In this document: positions 1-8,836 of the stretch, in pieces
Layout of the letters: the number at the start of each line of letters is the position of its first letter
Position numbering within the stretch: the first letter of the stretch is position 1
DNA from: Patulibacter brassicae
GTDB lineage: Bacteria; Actinomycetota; Thermoleophilia; Solirubrobacterales; Solirubrobacteraceae
Length of the DNA: 64,000 bases
Direction of reading: 5' to 3'
Assembly: GCF_033949425.1 (NCBI RefSeq)
Contig: NZ_JAXAVX010000002.1
Span: 372,001 to 436,000 of the forward strand
Position numbers and translations under genes: made by a program
Notes under the pieces: generated by a model
What the model saw: only the letters and a program-made list of their open reading frames with translations
Database searches by the model: none
What the model was told of the DNA's origin: nothing

Positions 1-1
1 C

Positions 2-451
2 TTCAAGCAGTTCCTGCGGATCCTCGACATCGGCCGGATCGGCGTCGCGGCGATGGGGCTCGGCCTCGCCCAGGGCGCGCTGGACGAGGCGGTCGCCTAC
101 GCGAAGGAGCGCGAGGCGTTCGGGCAGTCGATCGGCAAGTTCCAGGCGATCCAGATCAAGCTCGCCGACATCGCCACGGAGATCGAGGCCGCCCGGATGC
201 TCGTCTACAAGGCGGCGGCGCTGAAGGACGCCGGGCGCGACTTCTCGCTGACCGCGGCCCAGGCGAAGTACAAGACGGGCCGGCTCGCGGTCCGCGCTGC
301 CGAGGACGCGGTCCAGATCCACGGCGGCTACGGGTACATCGAGGAGTACCCCGTGTGCCGCTTCTACCGGGACGCGAAGATCCTCACGATCGGCGAGGGC
401 ACCGACGAGGTCCAGCAGATGGTCATCTCGCGCGCCCTGCTCGCGGCCTGA
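2..451 (+). CDS. acyl-CoA dehydrogenase, C-terminal part (5' cut by window)
   Basis: The open frame enters from the window edge, so only the C-terminal ~149 residues are visible. They form the helical C-terminal domain of a flavin acyl-CoA dehydrogenase: the segment EREAFGQSIGKFQAIQIKLA, the motif IHGGYGYIEEYPVCRFYRDAK and the terminal IGEGTDEVQQMVISR are family hallmarks. The enzyme oxidises an acyl-CoA to the 2-enoyl-CoA and passes electrons to ETF. Twenty-eight bases later come HMG-CoA lyase and a methylcrotonyl-CoA-type carboxylase, so isovaleryl-CoA dehydrogenase is the likely role. Substrate is inferred from context, since the catalytic-base region is mostly outside the window. Confidence 0.9.
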   Translation, partial: FKQFLRILDIGRIGVAAMGLGLAQGALDEAVAYAKEREAFGQSIGKFQAIQIKLADIATEIEAARMLVYKAAALKDAGRDFSLTAAQAKYKTGRLAVRAAEDAVQIHGGYGYIEEYPVCRFYRDAKILTIGEGTDEVQQMVISRALLAA

Positions 452-479
452 GCCCGGCCGCCCGACGACGAGGAGCGAC

Positions 480-1436
480 ATGGCCCCCGAGCAGCCCACC
501 GACGACGACCTGCCCGCGACCGTCCGGATCCGCGAGGTCGGACCGCGCGACGGCTTCCAGAACGAGCCCGAGCGGATCGCGACCGACGACAAGGTCGCGC
601 TCATCGATCGGCTCGTGCGCACCGGCATCGACCGGATCGAGCTGACGTCGTTCGTCCGGCCCGACGTCATCCCGCAGCTCGCCGACGCCGAGGAGGTGCT
701 GCGGCGGATCGACGTGCCGGAGGGCGTGTCCCGGTCCGTCCTCGTCCCGAACGAGCGCGGCCTCGACCGGGCGCTGCCGCTGCGCGAGCGCTTCGACGAG
801 GTCGGCGTGTTCCTCTCCGCCTCCGAGACGCACAACCGCAAGAACGTCAACCGCGCCGTGCAAGAGTCGCTCGCCGGGATCGCCCCGGTCGTGGCCCGCG
901 CCCAGGCGGAGGGGCTGCACGTCGAGGCGGTGATCGCGACGAGCTTCGGCTGCCCGTACGAGGGCGACGTCGATCCCGCCCGGGTGCGGGAGATCGCCGG
1001 CGAGCTCGCCGCGATGGGCGTCACGGAGATCGGCTTCGGCGATACGACGGGCATGGCGAACCCCCGCCAGGTCCGCCGGTTCTTCGCCGACGCCGCGGCC
1101 GCGCTGCCGGGCGTCCTGCTGACGGCGCACTTCCACAACACCCGCGGGCAGGGCCTGGCGAACGCCGTCGCCGCCCTCGAGGCCGGTTGCACGAGCTTCG
1201 AGTCGAGCTTCGGCGAGCTCGGGGGCTGTCCCGTCCCGAAGGGCGCCACCGGCAACATCGCCACGGAGGACCTCGTGTCGATGCTCCACGAGATGGGCGT
1301 CGCCACCGGCATCGACCTGCGGGCGCTGCTCGACGCGAGCCGGGCCGTTCAGGGGGTGCTCGGCCGCCCGCTGGGCTCCCATACGCTCGTGGCCGGGCCG
1401 ATCGACTGGCACCGCGACGCGGGGGCGCCCGCATGA
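480..1436 (+). CDS. mvaB: hydroxymethylglutaryl-CoA lyase family protein
   Basis: A 318-residue TIM-barrel lyase that would split HMG-CoA into acetoacetate and acetyl-CoA, the last step of leucine breakdown. The N-terminal VRIREVGPRDGFQNE is the metal/substrate motif of HMGL-type enzymes. HFHNTRGQG supplies the metal-binding His pair, and GELGGCPVPKGATGN carries the active-site Cys loop. Length is typical (about 300). The ATG follows a GAGGAG ribosome site. Its stop overlaps the upstream possible start of the carboxylase alpha gene (ATGA). The variant GGCPVPKG rather than GGCPYAKG leaves some room for a related acyl-CoA lyase, but the neighbours favour leucine catabolism. Confidence 0.88.
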   Translation: MAPEQPTDDDLPATVRIREVGPRDGFQNEPERIATDDKVALIDRLVRTGIDRIELTSFVRPDVIPQLADAEEVLRRIDVPEGVSRSVLVPNERGLDRALPLRERFDEVGVFLSASETHNRKNVNRAVQESLAGIAPVVARAQAEGLHVEAVIATSFGCPYEGDVDPARVREIAGELAAMGVTEIGFGDTTGMANPRQVRRFFADAAAALPGVLLTAHFHNTRGQGLANAVAALEAGCTSFESSFGELGGCPVPKGATGNIATEDLVSMLHEMGVATGIDLRALLDASRAVQGVLGRPLGSHTLVAGPIDWHRDAGAPA

Positions 1437-1459
1437 GCGTCCTGGGAGGGGAGCAGTCG

Positions 1460-3559
1460 ATGGCCGCGACCGTCACGGACCCGAGCGTCGGCGCCGGGCG
1501 CGAGCCGATCCGGCGCGTCCTGATCGCCAACCGCGGCGAGATCGCCGTCCGGATCGCCGCGACGCTGCGGCGGCTCGGCGTCGCGTCGGTCGTCGTCCGC
1601 GCGCCGGACGAGGCGCCGGACGCGCCGCACGTCCTCGCGGGGGACCGGGCGATCGCGCTGCGCCGCACCGGCGAGCGCTCGCCGTACCTCGACGTCGAGC
1701 AGCTCGTGGCGATCGCCGGCGCGGAGGGCTGCGACGCGGTCCACCCCGGCTACGGCTTCCTGGCCGAGCGCGACGACGCCGCGCAGGCGTTCGTCGACGC
1801 CGGGATCCGCTGGATCGGGCCGACGCCCGAGGCGATCGCGCTGCTCGGCGACAAGAGCGCCGCGAAGCGGACCGCGATCGCCGGTGACGTCCCGGTCGTC
1901 CCGGGTCTCGACGCCGACGAGCTGACCGAGGAGGGCGTCCGCGCGTTCGCGCAGGAGCACGGCCTGCCGGTGCTCCTGAAGGCCGCCGCCGGTGGCGGCG
2001 GCAAGGGCATGCGCCGCGTCGACGAGCTCGGCCAGGTGCCGGACGCGGTCGGCGCCGCCCGTCGCGAGGCGGAGGCCGCCTTCGGTCGCGGCGACCTGCT
2101 CGTGGAGCGGCTCGTGGAGCCCGCGCGGCACGTCGAGGTCCAGGTCGCCGCGGACCACCACGGCGCGGCGGTCGCGATCGGCGAGCGCGAGTGCAGCCTC
2201 CAGCGCCGGCACCAGAAGCTGCTGGAGGAGTCGCCGGCCCCCGGGCTGAGCGACGCGACGCGCCGTCGCCTGCACGACGCCGCGGTGCGCCTGGCGACGA
2301 CCTCCGGCTACCGCAACCTCGGCACCGTCGAGTTCCTCGTCGAGGCGCCCGACGCCGCCGCCGACCCCGACGCGCCGGGGATCTACTTCCTCGAGATGAA
2401 CGCCCGGCTGCAGGTCGAGCACCCGGTGACCGAGCTCGTGCACCGGCTCGACCTCGTCGAGCTGCAGCTGCGGATCGCCGAGGGCGTCCCGCTGGCCGTC
2501 CTCCTGCCCGACGGCGGGGTGGGTGGGGACCACGTCGCTCGCGGCCACGCCATCGAGGCGCGGATCTGCGCCGAGCGCACGGTCGGCACGAGCTTCCTGC
2601 CGGCCGTCGGCACGGTCGTGGCCTACCGGGAGCCGGCCGGGGTCGGCGTGCGCGTGGACTCGGGCATCACGACCGGCAGCGTCGTGAGCACGGCGTTCGA
2701 CCCGATGCTCATGAAGGTCATCGCCTTCGGCGCCGACCGGGAGCAGGCGCGCGAGCGGCTCGTCGCGGCGCTCGCCGAGCTCGCGGTGCTCGGCGTCGAG
2801 ACGAACGCCGCGTTCCTGCGACGGCTCCTCGGCCACCCCGACGTCGTCGCGGCGCGCACGACGACGACGCTCCTGGAGCGGCTGCTCGCCGACGAGGAGG
2901 CCGGCCCGGCGCTGCGGGAGCCGCCGGCGGCCGAGCGCGCGCGGGCCGCCGTCGCCCTGGCGGCCGCCGAGCGGCTCGCCCTCGGCGGCACGGCGGACGC
3001 GGGCTTCGGCGACGCCGACGGCTGGCGCGTGGGCCGACGCGCCGCGACGCGCCTGGCCTGGCGCGACGGCGAGGACGAGCCGCTCGTCACGACGGTCCGG
3101 CCGACCGACGACGGCGGGCTCGAGGTCGCGCTCGACGACGGCGAGGCACGGGTCGTCCGGGCGCACGCCGTGGCCGGACCGGCCGACGACCTGGTGCTGC
3201 GGGTCGTGCAGGACGGCGACGAGGCGACCTGGCGTCGCGTGCCCGATGGCGAGTGGCGCTGGCTGCACGGCCCGACCGGCACGGTGGCCTGGCGCCCGGA
3301 GCCCGCGCGCGCGGCGGGGGCCGCGGCCGGCTCCGGGAGCCTCGAGGCGCCGCTGCCCGGCGTCGTCCTGGCGGTCCGCACCCCGGCGGGCACGCGGGTG
3401 GCGGCCGGCGAGACGGTCGTCGTGCTCGAGTCGATGAAGATGGAGCTCGACGTGAGCGCCCCGCGCGACGGCGTCGTCGCCCACGTCGACGTCGCCGTCG
3501 GCGACCACGTGCAGCGCGGCCAGGTCCTGGCCGCGGTCGAGGAGGAGGACGAGGCATGA
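1460..3559 (+). CDS. acyl-CoA (methylcrotonyl-CoA-type) carboxylase alpha subunit with biotin domain
   Basis: About 699 residues containing biotin carboxylase plus biotin carrier. RRVLIANRGEIAVRI opens the biotin-carboxylase fold, AAAGGGGKGMRRV is the ATP-grasp glycine loop, and EMNARLQVEHPVTE is the catalytic core. The C-terminus carries the biotinyl site ESMKM with the acceptor Lys near residue 660. It carboxylates its own biotin with ATP and bicarbonate and delivers CO2 to the beta subunit encoded next (ATGA overlap). Two starts are possible: ATG 1433, which overlaps the lyase stop, and ATG 1460, preceded at good spacing by GGGAGGGGAG; the latter is chosen. The beta partner points to 3-methylcrotonyl-CoA as substrate. 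Confidence 0.9.
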   Translation: MAATVTDPSVGAGREPIRRVLIANRGEIAVRIAATLRRLGVASVVVRAPDEAPDAPHVLAGDRAIALRRTGERSPYLDVEQLVAIAGAEGCDAVHPGYGFLAERDDAAQAFVDAGIRWIGPTPEAIALLGDKSAAKRTAIAGDVPVVPGLDADELTEEGVRAFAQEHGLPVLLKAAAGGGGKGMRRVDELGQVPDAVGAARREAEAAFGRGDLLVERLVEPARHVEVQVAADHHGAAVAIGERECSLQRRHQKLLEESPAPGLSDATRRRLHDAAVRLATTSGYRNLGTVEFLVEAPDAAADPDAPGIYFLEMNARLQVEHPVTELVHRLDLVELQLRIAEGVPLAVLLPDGGVGGDHVARGHAIEARICAERTVGTSFLPAVGTVVAYREPAGVGVRVDSGITTGSVVSTAFDPMLMKVIAFGADREQARERLVAALAELAVLGVETNAAFLRRLLGHPDVVAARTTTTLLERLLADEEAGPALREPPAAERARAAVALAAAERLALGGTADAGFGDADGWRVGRRAATRLAWRDGEDEPLVTTVRPTDDGGLEVALDDGEARVVRAHAVAGPADDLVLRVVQDGDEATWRRVPDGEWRWLHGPTGTVAWRPEPARAAGAAAGSGSLEAPLPGVVLAVRTPAGTRVAAGETVVVLESMKMELDVSAPRDGVVAHVDVAVGDHVQRGQVLAAVEEEDEA

Positions 3560-5223
3560 GCACCGAGACGACCGCGACCGCCGGCGCGCCCGACGCGCCG
3601 GCCCCGACGAACCGCGAGCGCCACCTGGCGCTCATCGACGACCTCCGCGCCCGGCTGGACCGCGTCGCCGCCGGCGGCGGGGAGCGGGCGCGCGAGCGGC
3701 ACGTCTCCCGCGGGAAGCTCCTGCCGCGCGAGCGGATCGACCGGCTCGTGGACCCGTTCAGCCCGTTCCTCGAGCTCAGCCCGCTGGCGGCCGAGGAGGT
3801 CTACGACGACGACGTCCCGGCCGCGGGGATCATCACCGGGGTCGGCCGGATCCACGGCCGCGAGGTGGTGATCGTCGCCAACGACGCCACCGTCAAGGGC
3901 GGCACGTACTACCCCCTGACGGTGAAGAAGCACCTGCGCGCGCAGGAGATCGCCCTCGAGAACCGCCTCCCCTGCATCTACCTCGTGGACTCCGGCGGGG
4001 CGTTCCTGCCCAAGCAGGACGAGGTCTTCCCGGACAAGGAGCACTTCGGCCGGATCTTCTACAACCAGTCCCGCCTCTCCCGCGAGGGGATCGCGCAGAT
4101 CGCCGCGGTCATGGGCTCCTGCACCGCCGGCGGCGCGTACGTCCCGGCGATGAGCGACGAGACCGTGATCGTCAAGGAGCAGGGGACGATCTTCCTCGGC
4201 GGCCCGCCGCTCGTGAAGGCCGCCACGGGGGAGGAGGTCACGGCGGAGGAGCTCGGCGGTGGCGACCTGCACGCCCGGACCTCCGGCGTCGTGGACCACC
4301 TGGCCGAGGACGATGCGCACGCGATCGAGATCGTCCGGCGGATCGTCGCGACGCTCCCGCACGAGCGCCGTCGCGCGGCGGGCGGCGCGCTGGCGTCCGA
4401 CCCGGCACCGGAGGAGGGGGCGCCGCTGGCGCCGTGGGCCACCCGCGCCCCGCGCCCGCCGCGCGAGGACCCGGAGACCCTGCTCGACGTGGTGCCGGTC
4501 GACACGCGCGAGCCGTACTCGCCGCGGCCGCTGATCGAGCGGCTCGTCGACGGCAGCGACCTCCACGAGTTCAAGCCGCTCTACGGCGAGACGCTCGTGA
4601 CCGGGTTCGCCCATGTCCAGGGCCACCCCGTCGGGATCCTCGCCAACGACGGGATCCTCTTCCGCGAGTCGGCCCTGAAGGCCGCGCACTTCATCGAGCT
4701 CTGCGACGAGCGCTCGGTGCCGCTGCTCTTCCTCCAGAACATCGCCGGCTACATGGTCGGCCGCGAGTACGAGGCCGGCGGGATCGCGAAGGACGGCGCG
4801 AAGATGGTCGCCGCCGTCTCGTGCGCCCGGGTGCCGAAGCTCACCGTCGTCGTCGGCGGCTCGCACGGCGCCGGCAACTACGGGATGTGCGGCCGGGCGT
4901 ACTCGCCCCGGTTCCTCTGGATGTGGCCCAACGCGCGCATCGGCGTGATGGGCGGCGAGCAGGCGGCGACCGTCCTGACCACCGTGCGCGAGCAGCAGCT
5001 CGCCGCGCGCGGCGAGACGTTCTCCGACGAGGACCGCGAGGCGATGGCCGCCCCGGTGCGCTCGCAGTTCGAGCGCCAGGGCAACCCGGTCTACGCCTCG
5101 GCGCGGCTCTGGGACGACGGGATCATCGACCCGCGCGACACGCGCCGCGTCGTCGGCCTGGCGCTCGACGCGTGCGCCAACGCACCGCTGCCGCCGGTCC
5201 GCCGGCCGCTGTTCCGGATGTAG
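3556..5223 (+). CDS. methylcrotonyl-CoA carboxylase-type carboxyltransferase (beta) subunit
   Basis: A 555-residue carboxyltransferase with tandem crotonase-like halves that moves CO2 from biotin to the acyl-CoA. The segments KGGTYYPLTVKKHLRAQE, YLVDSGGAFLPKQDEVFPD and HFGRIFYNQ closely follow methylcrotonyl-CoA carboxylase beta chains rather than propionyl-CoA ones. Oxyanion-hole glycines are seen in SCTAGGAYVPAM and GSHGAGNYGMCG. Start ATG 3556 overlaps the alpha stop and has GAGGAGGACGAGG in front, indicating translational coupling. With the lyase and dehydrogenase upstream this gives most of the isovaleryl-CoA to acetoacetate route; the methylglutaconyl-CoA hydratase is not in this operon. 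Confidence 0.92.
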   Translation: MSTETTATAGAPDAPAPTNRERHLALIDDLRARLDRVAAGGGERARERHVSRGKLLPRERIDRLVDPFSPFLELSPLAAEEVYDDDVPAAGIITGVGRIHGREVVIVANDATVKGGTYYPLTVKKHLRAQEIALENRLPCIYLVDSGGAFLPKQDEVFPDKEHFGRIFYNQSRLSREGIAQIAAVMGSCTAGGAYVPAMSDETVIVKEQGTIFLGGPPLVKAATGEEVTAEELGGGDLHARTSGVVDHLAEDDAHAIEIVRRIVATLPHERRRAAGGALASDPAPEEGAPLAPWATRAPRPPREDPETLLDVVPVDTREPYSPRPLIERLVDGSDLHEFKPLYGETLVTGFAHVQGHPVGILANDGILFRESALKAAHFIELCDERSVPLLFLQNIAGYMVGREYEAGGIAKDGAKMVAAVSCARVPKLTVVVGGSHGAGNYGMCGRAYSPRFLWMWPNARIGVMGGEQAATVLTTVREQQLAARGETFSDEDREAMAAPVRSQFERQGNPVYASARLWDDGIIDPRDTRRVVGLALDACANAPLPPVRRPLFRM

Positions 5224-5261
5224 CGCGCATGCGCACGACCCGCGGCGGGCAGGCGCGGGTC

Positions 5262-6068
5262 ATGACGCACACCGAGTCCCCCGTCCGGCAGCGCGCCGTC
5301 GTCACCGGCGCCTCGAGCGGCATCGGGCGCGAGCTCGCCCGCCAGCTCGCCGCTCACGACTTCGACCTCGTCGTCGCCGCCGAGGACGACGACATCGAGC
5401 ACGTCGCGCAGGAGCTGCGCGGCTCCGGCGTCGCGGTCCAGGCGGTCCGCGTCGACCTCGCGCGTCGCGACGGCGTCGACGAGCTCTGGTCGGTCGTCGA
5501 GGGCGACGCGCGGCCGCTGGACGTCGCGGTCATCAACGCGGGCGTCGGGTTCGGCGGCCCGTTCGCCGAGACCTCGCTGGACGACCACCTGCGGCTCGTC
5601 GACCTGAACGTCGGCCACACGGTCCACCTCGCCAAGCACGTGGTGGACCGGATGGTCGGGCAGGGCTCGGGGCGGATCCTCATCACCTCCTCGATCGCGG
5701 CGTCGGCGCCCGCGCCCTACCAGGCGACCTACGGCGCGTCGAAGTCGTTCGTGCAGTCCTTCGCCGAGGGGCTGCGGCGCGAGCTGGACCCCCACGGCGT
5801 GAGCGTCACCGCGCTGCAGCCGGGCCCGACCGACACCGAGTTCTTCGTGCGCGCCGACATGGAGGACACGAAGGTCGGCGCCGGCCCGAAGGACGATCCC
5901 GCCGAGGTCGCCCGCGAGGGGTTCGAGGCGATGATGCGCGGCGAGGACCACGTCGTCACCGGCGGCGCGAGCAACAGCGTCCAGGCGACGGTCGGCTCGG
6001 TCGTGCCCGACCGGCTGGGAGCGCGGATGCAGGAGCGCCAGACGAAGCCCGGGTCGGCGAAGGACTGA
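5262..6068 (+). CDS. SDR family oxidoreductase
   Basis: A classical short-chain dehydrogenase/reductase of about 268 residues. The Rossmann motif TGASSGIG, the NAG motif in INAGVGFGG, the catalytic Ser in ITSSIAAS and the YGASK Tyr-Lys pair are all present, so an active NAD(P)-dependent alcohol/ketone oxidoreductase is expected. An in-frame ATG at 5229 would add 11 residues; 5262 is chosen because the fold begins shortly after. It lies 38 bases after the carboxylase and probably rides on the same transcript. The substrate cannot be told from sequence; the C-terminal VVTGGASNSVQATVGSVVPD resembles the DltE/YqjQ-like subgroup. Confidence 0.85.
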   Translation: MTHTESPVRQRAVVTGASSGIGRELARQLAAHDFDLVVAAEDDDIEHVAQELRGSGVAVQAVRVDLARRDGVDELWSVVEGDARPLDVAVINAGVGFGGPFAETSLDDHLRLVDLNVGHTVHLAKHVVDRMVGQGSGRILITSSIAASAPAPYQATYGASKSFVQSFAEGLRRELDPHGVSVTALQPGPTDTEFFVRADMEDTKVGAGPKDDPAEVAREGFEAMMRGEDHVVTGGASNSVQATVGSVVPDRLGARMQERQTKPGSAKD

Positions 6069-6071
6069 GCC

Positions 6072-7376
6072 TCAGGGAGCCGGCAGCAGGTCGGCGAGGC
6101 GCAGCGCCGCGCCGAGCGCGAGCGGGTCGTCGTCCGCCGCGCCGGCGGCCAGCAGCTCGCGGGCCTTGCGCACGCGGTACTTCACCGTGTTCTCGTGGAT
6201 CCCGAGCCGGCGGGCCACGGCGACGTTGCTGCCGCGCTCCTCGAGGTGCGCACGGAGCGTCACCCGCAGCCGCCGCGCGCCGTCCTCGTCCTCGGCCAGC
6301 GCGCCGAGCCGGGCCTCGACGAACCGCCGTGCGCGCTCCTCGTCGCCGGTCAGCAGCGCGAGCAGGTCCGTGTCGCGGTAGCGGCTCAGCCGCGGCGGTC
6401 GCGGGGCGAGCACCGCGACCCGACGGGTCTCGAGCGCGTCCTGGTGCGAGCGCACGAACCCCGCGGGGCCGGCGGCGGGCGCGCCGATCGCGACGTGCAG
6501 CACCGCCGGCAGGGGACCGGCCGCGGCCTCCCGCGGGGCCGGTCGCTCGCCGGTCGGGCGCGTGCGCTGGGCGGCGGACGGCGCGGCGCGCAGCGCGCGA
6601 TCCTCGAGCGGGGCGTCGCCGGCGATCCACGCCCACAGCAGCCGCCCCCCGACCGGGATGCGCAGCAGGGCGCGGCCGCCGGCCGCGTCGGCGAGCCGCT
6701 GCGCCTCGGACTCCAGCCGCCCCAGCGGCTCGTCGGTCGCCTCGCCGCCCTCGGCCCACAGCACGAGGCCGAGGTGGTGGCCGCGCAGCGGATGGCCGAG
6801 CCGGCGCTCGGCGGCGTCGACGTCGACGGCCTCGCCGGCGAGCAGCGCGGTGACGACCTCCGCCCGGGCGAGCTCGGCGCTGCGCACGAGCCGCTGGCGC
6901 TCGCCGAGGAAGAGGTCGGTGATCGCGGCCGAGAGACCGTCGACGTAGCCGAAGCTCAGCTCGACGAGCCGCTCCGACGCCCGGCCGAGCGTCCCGGGAT
7001 CGTCGGCGAGCTCGCGCAGCAGCGCGAGCATCTCGCGCGCGACGAAGCCGTGCGCCAGCCGGTAGGCGCGCAGCAGCGGCGGCAGCGGTCGGTTGCGCCG
7101 GACCCAGGCGCGCGAGAGCGCGCGCGCCGACTCGGGCACCGCGACCTCGCGCGGGAGGGCGCCGTCGCGGACGATCGCCAGCCAGGCGGCCGTGCCCTCG
7201 CGGGCCGCGGTGACGAGCACGTCGGCGATCTCGGGCTCGTCGGCGAGATCCGCGACGCTCCCGATGAGGTGCCCCGACAGGCGGTCGGCGAGCGCGTCGA
7301 GCCGCTCGCGGCTGCGCTCCACGGTCGCCCGCAGCGCGGCGTCGACGGCGGGATCGGAGGAGGGGATGCTGGCCAC
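6072..7376 (-). CDS. PucR/CdaR-type helix-turn-helix transcriptional regulator
   Basis: About 434 residues. The C-terminal LEERGSNVAVARRLGIHEN followed by TVKYRVRKARELL is the PucR-type HTH. The N-terminal ~150 residues resemble the helical RsbRD-like input domain often fused to such regulators. The most upstream possible start is a TTG at 7427; GTG 7376 is chosen because it begins just before the conserved helical region, but neither has a strong ribosome site. The gene is convergent with the carboxylase operon (3-base gap to the SDR stop) and divergent from the DUF445 gene, so it may sense a metabolite for one of these. Its architecture matches the second PucR protein at 57609. Confidence 0.8.
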   Translation of the reverse strand: MASIPSSDPAVDAALRATVERSRERLDALADRLSGHLIGSVADLADEPEIADVLVTAAREGTAAWLAIVRDGALPREVAVPESARALSRAWVRRNRPLPPLLRAYRLAHGFVAREMLALLRELADDPGTLGRASERLVELSFGYVDGLSAAITDLFLGERQRLVRSAELARAEVVTALLAGEAVDVDAAERRLGHPLRGHHLGLVLWAEGGEATDEPLGRLESEAQRLADAAGGRALLRIPVGGRLLWAWIAGDAPLEDRALRAAPSAAQRTRPTGERPAPREAAAGPLPAVLHVAIGAPAAGPAGFVRSHQDALETRRVAVLAPRPPRLSRYRDTDLLALLTGDEERARRFVEARLGALAEDEDGARRLRVTLRAHLEERGSNVAVARRLGIHENTVKYRVRKARELLAAGAADDDPLALGAALRLADLLPAP

Positions 7377-7480
7377 GGTCGCCAGCCTACGGCGGGTCGC
7401 GCGTGCCCTTTCGTCCTCTCCGGACAACGCCCGCGGCCGGGTTGTCGGAGCGGGACGAGCGACCGAGGGAGCGCCGGGCC

Positions 7481-7486
7481 TACGGT
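7481..7486 (+). promoter_or_regulatory. -10-like element TACGGT for a leaderless leader ORF / DUF445
   Basis: TACGGT ends 7 bases before the ATG at 7494, the spacing expected if transcription starts at or beside that ATG, giving a leaderless mRNA. The same layout (TANNNT 5-10 bases before a start) recurs at several genes in the window. No convincing -35 was identified. Confidence 0.35.
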
Positions 7487-7493
7487 CGTCCCC

Positions 7494-7538
7494 ATGAGCC
7501 AGACGCCCGTGACCGACCGCCTCCGAGACGTCGCATGA
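7494..7538 (+). CDS. possible 14-residue leader peptide overlapping the DUF445 start
   Basis: ATG 7494 opens a 14-codon frame, MSQTPVTDRLRDVA, whose TGA overlaps the ATG of the DUF445 gene (ATGA at 7535-7538). The ATG sits 7 bases after a -10-like TACGGT. Such an arrangement would allow leaderless initiation followed by coupled translation of the membrane protein. No attenuator-type codon run (for example repeated Trp or His) is visible, so a regulatory role is only a possibility and the frame may be fortuitous. Confidence 0.3.
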   Translation: MSQTPVTDRLRDVA

Positions 7539-8836
7539 CGATCGCGAGCTTCACCGTCCTGGGGGTCGGCGTCGCCGGCCTCTCGATCCCGCTCTTCACC
7601 GCCGTGATCGGCTACGTCACGAACTGGACCGGCATCTGGATGCTCTTCAGCCCGCTGGAGTTCCGGGGCGCGCGGATCCCGGGGCTCGCGCGGATCGGGC
7701 CGGCGCTGCCGCGCCGGCTGCGGCTCGTCCCGCTCGGCCTCGCCGAGGGCCGCCTCGGCTGGCAGGGGATCATCCCCTCGCGGGCCGCGAAGATGGGCTC
7801 GATCGCCGTCGACAAGGGCCTCTCGCGGCTGGGTGGCGCCGCCGACTTCTACCGCCAGCTGCAGCCGGACGAGATCGCCGCACGGCTCGAGCGGGAGCTG
7901 TCGCCGCAGGTGCCGGAGCTCGTCGACGAGGCCATCCGTGCCCGCTACGGCGGGTTGTGGGACCGCGTCCCGGCCGGGGCCAAGCGCTCGATCGAGCGGC
8001 GCGTCCAGGACGAGCTGCCCGCGGCGCTGCGGCGCGTGACCGTCCGGATCGGCGACGACGTCGACGAGCTGCTCGACATCAAGCTCATGGTCATCCGTCG
8101 GATGGCCGAGCGGCCGCAGCTGGCCAACCGCGTCTTCCAGGAGGTCGGCGAGCGCGAGCTGCAGATGATCATCCGGCTCGGCTTCGTGTTCGGCTTCGTG
8201 CTCGGGATCCCGCTCGTGGCGCTCGTCTCGGCGGTGCCGCAGTGGTGGGTCCTGCCGCTGGCCGGGATCGTCATCGGGTGGGTCACGAACTGGCTGGCGA
8301 TCGAGGCGATCTTCTCGCCGCTCGAGCCGCGGAGGATCGGCCCGCTGACCGTCCACGGCCTCTTCATCCGCCGCCAGCACGACGTCGCCGAGATCTACAG
8401 CTCGATCATCGCGGAGGAGGTCCTGACCGTCGAGCGGCTCGCCGACGACCTGCTGCACGGACCGAAGTCCGACCGGACCCGGGCGATGATCGCGGAGGAG
8501 CTCGAGCCGGTCCTCGATCACGCGCTCGGCTCCGCGCGGATCGCGCTCAAGGCGGCCGTCGGCGCCGGCGACTACGCCGCGCTCGGCGCCGAGATCGCCC
8601 GTCGCTCGACCGCGCGGTCCCTGGCCCCGCTCGCCGATCCCGAGCTCAACGCGCGCCAGGGCGTCCACATCCACCGGATGCTCACCGAGCGGATGCGCAG
8701 CCTCAGCCACCCCGAGTTCGCCGAGCTCCTGCGCGCGGCGATGAAGGAGGACGAGTGGCTGCTCCTGCTGCACGGCGGCGCGCTCGGCGTCGTCGGCGGC
8801 CTCCTGCACCTCGCCGTCTTCGGAACCCATGTCTGA
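7535..8836 (+). CDS. DUF445 family membrane protein
   Basis: A 433-residue protein with hydrophobic segments at the N-terminus (TVLGVGVAGLSIPLFTAVIG), in the middle (FVFGFVLGIPLVALVSAVP) and at the extreme C-terminus. Two related motifs, GYVTNWTGIWMLFSPLEF and GWVTNWLAIEAIFSPLEP, form the internally repeated signature of DUF445/YheB-like proteins. The long central and C-terminal parts are helical and soluble-looking. Function of the family is unknown. The ATG overlaps a short leader frame, and the stop overlaps the next gene by 8 bases, so the two products are probably made together. Confidence 0.85.
   Translation: MTIASFTVLGVGVAGLSIPLFTAVIGYVTNWTGIWMLFSPLEFRGARIPGLARIGPALPRRLRLVPLGLAEGRLGWQGIIPSRAAKMGSIAVDKGLSRLGGAADFYRQLQPDEIAARLERELSPQVPELVDEAIRARYGGLWDRVPAGAKRSIERRVQDELPAALRRVTVRIGDDVDELLDIKLMVIRRMAERPQLANRVFQEVGERELQMIIRLGFVFGFVLGIPLVALVSAVPQWWVLPLAGIVIGWVTNWLAIEAIFSPLEPRRIGPLTVHGLFIRRQHDVAEIYSSIIAEEVLTVERLADDLLHGPKSDRTRAMIAEELEPVLDHALGSARIALKAAVGAGDYAALGAEIARRSTARSLAPLADPELNARQGVHIHRMLTERMRSLSHPEFAELLRAAMKEDEWLLLLHGGALGVVGGLLHLAVFGTHV

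Noticed and set aside
2191..3555. Fusion of the carboxylase beta subunit with a ~455-residue upstream extension
   Set aside because: The extension is an out-of-frame reading of the alpha subunit, very rich in Arg and Ala. The ATG at 3556 with a ribosome site starts the real protein.
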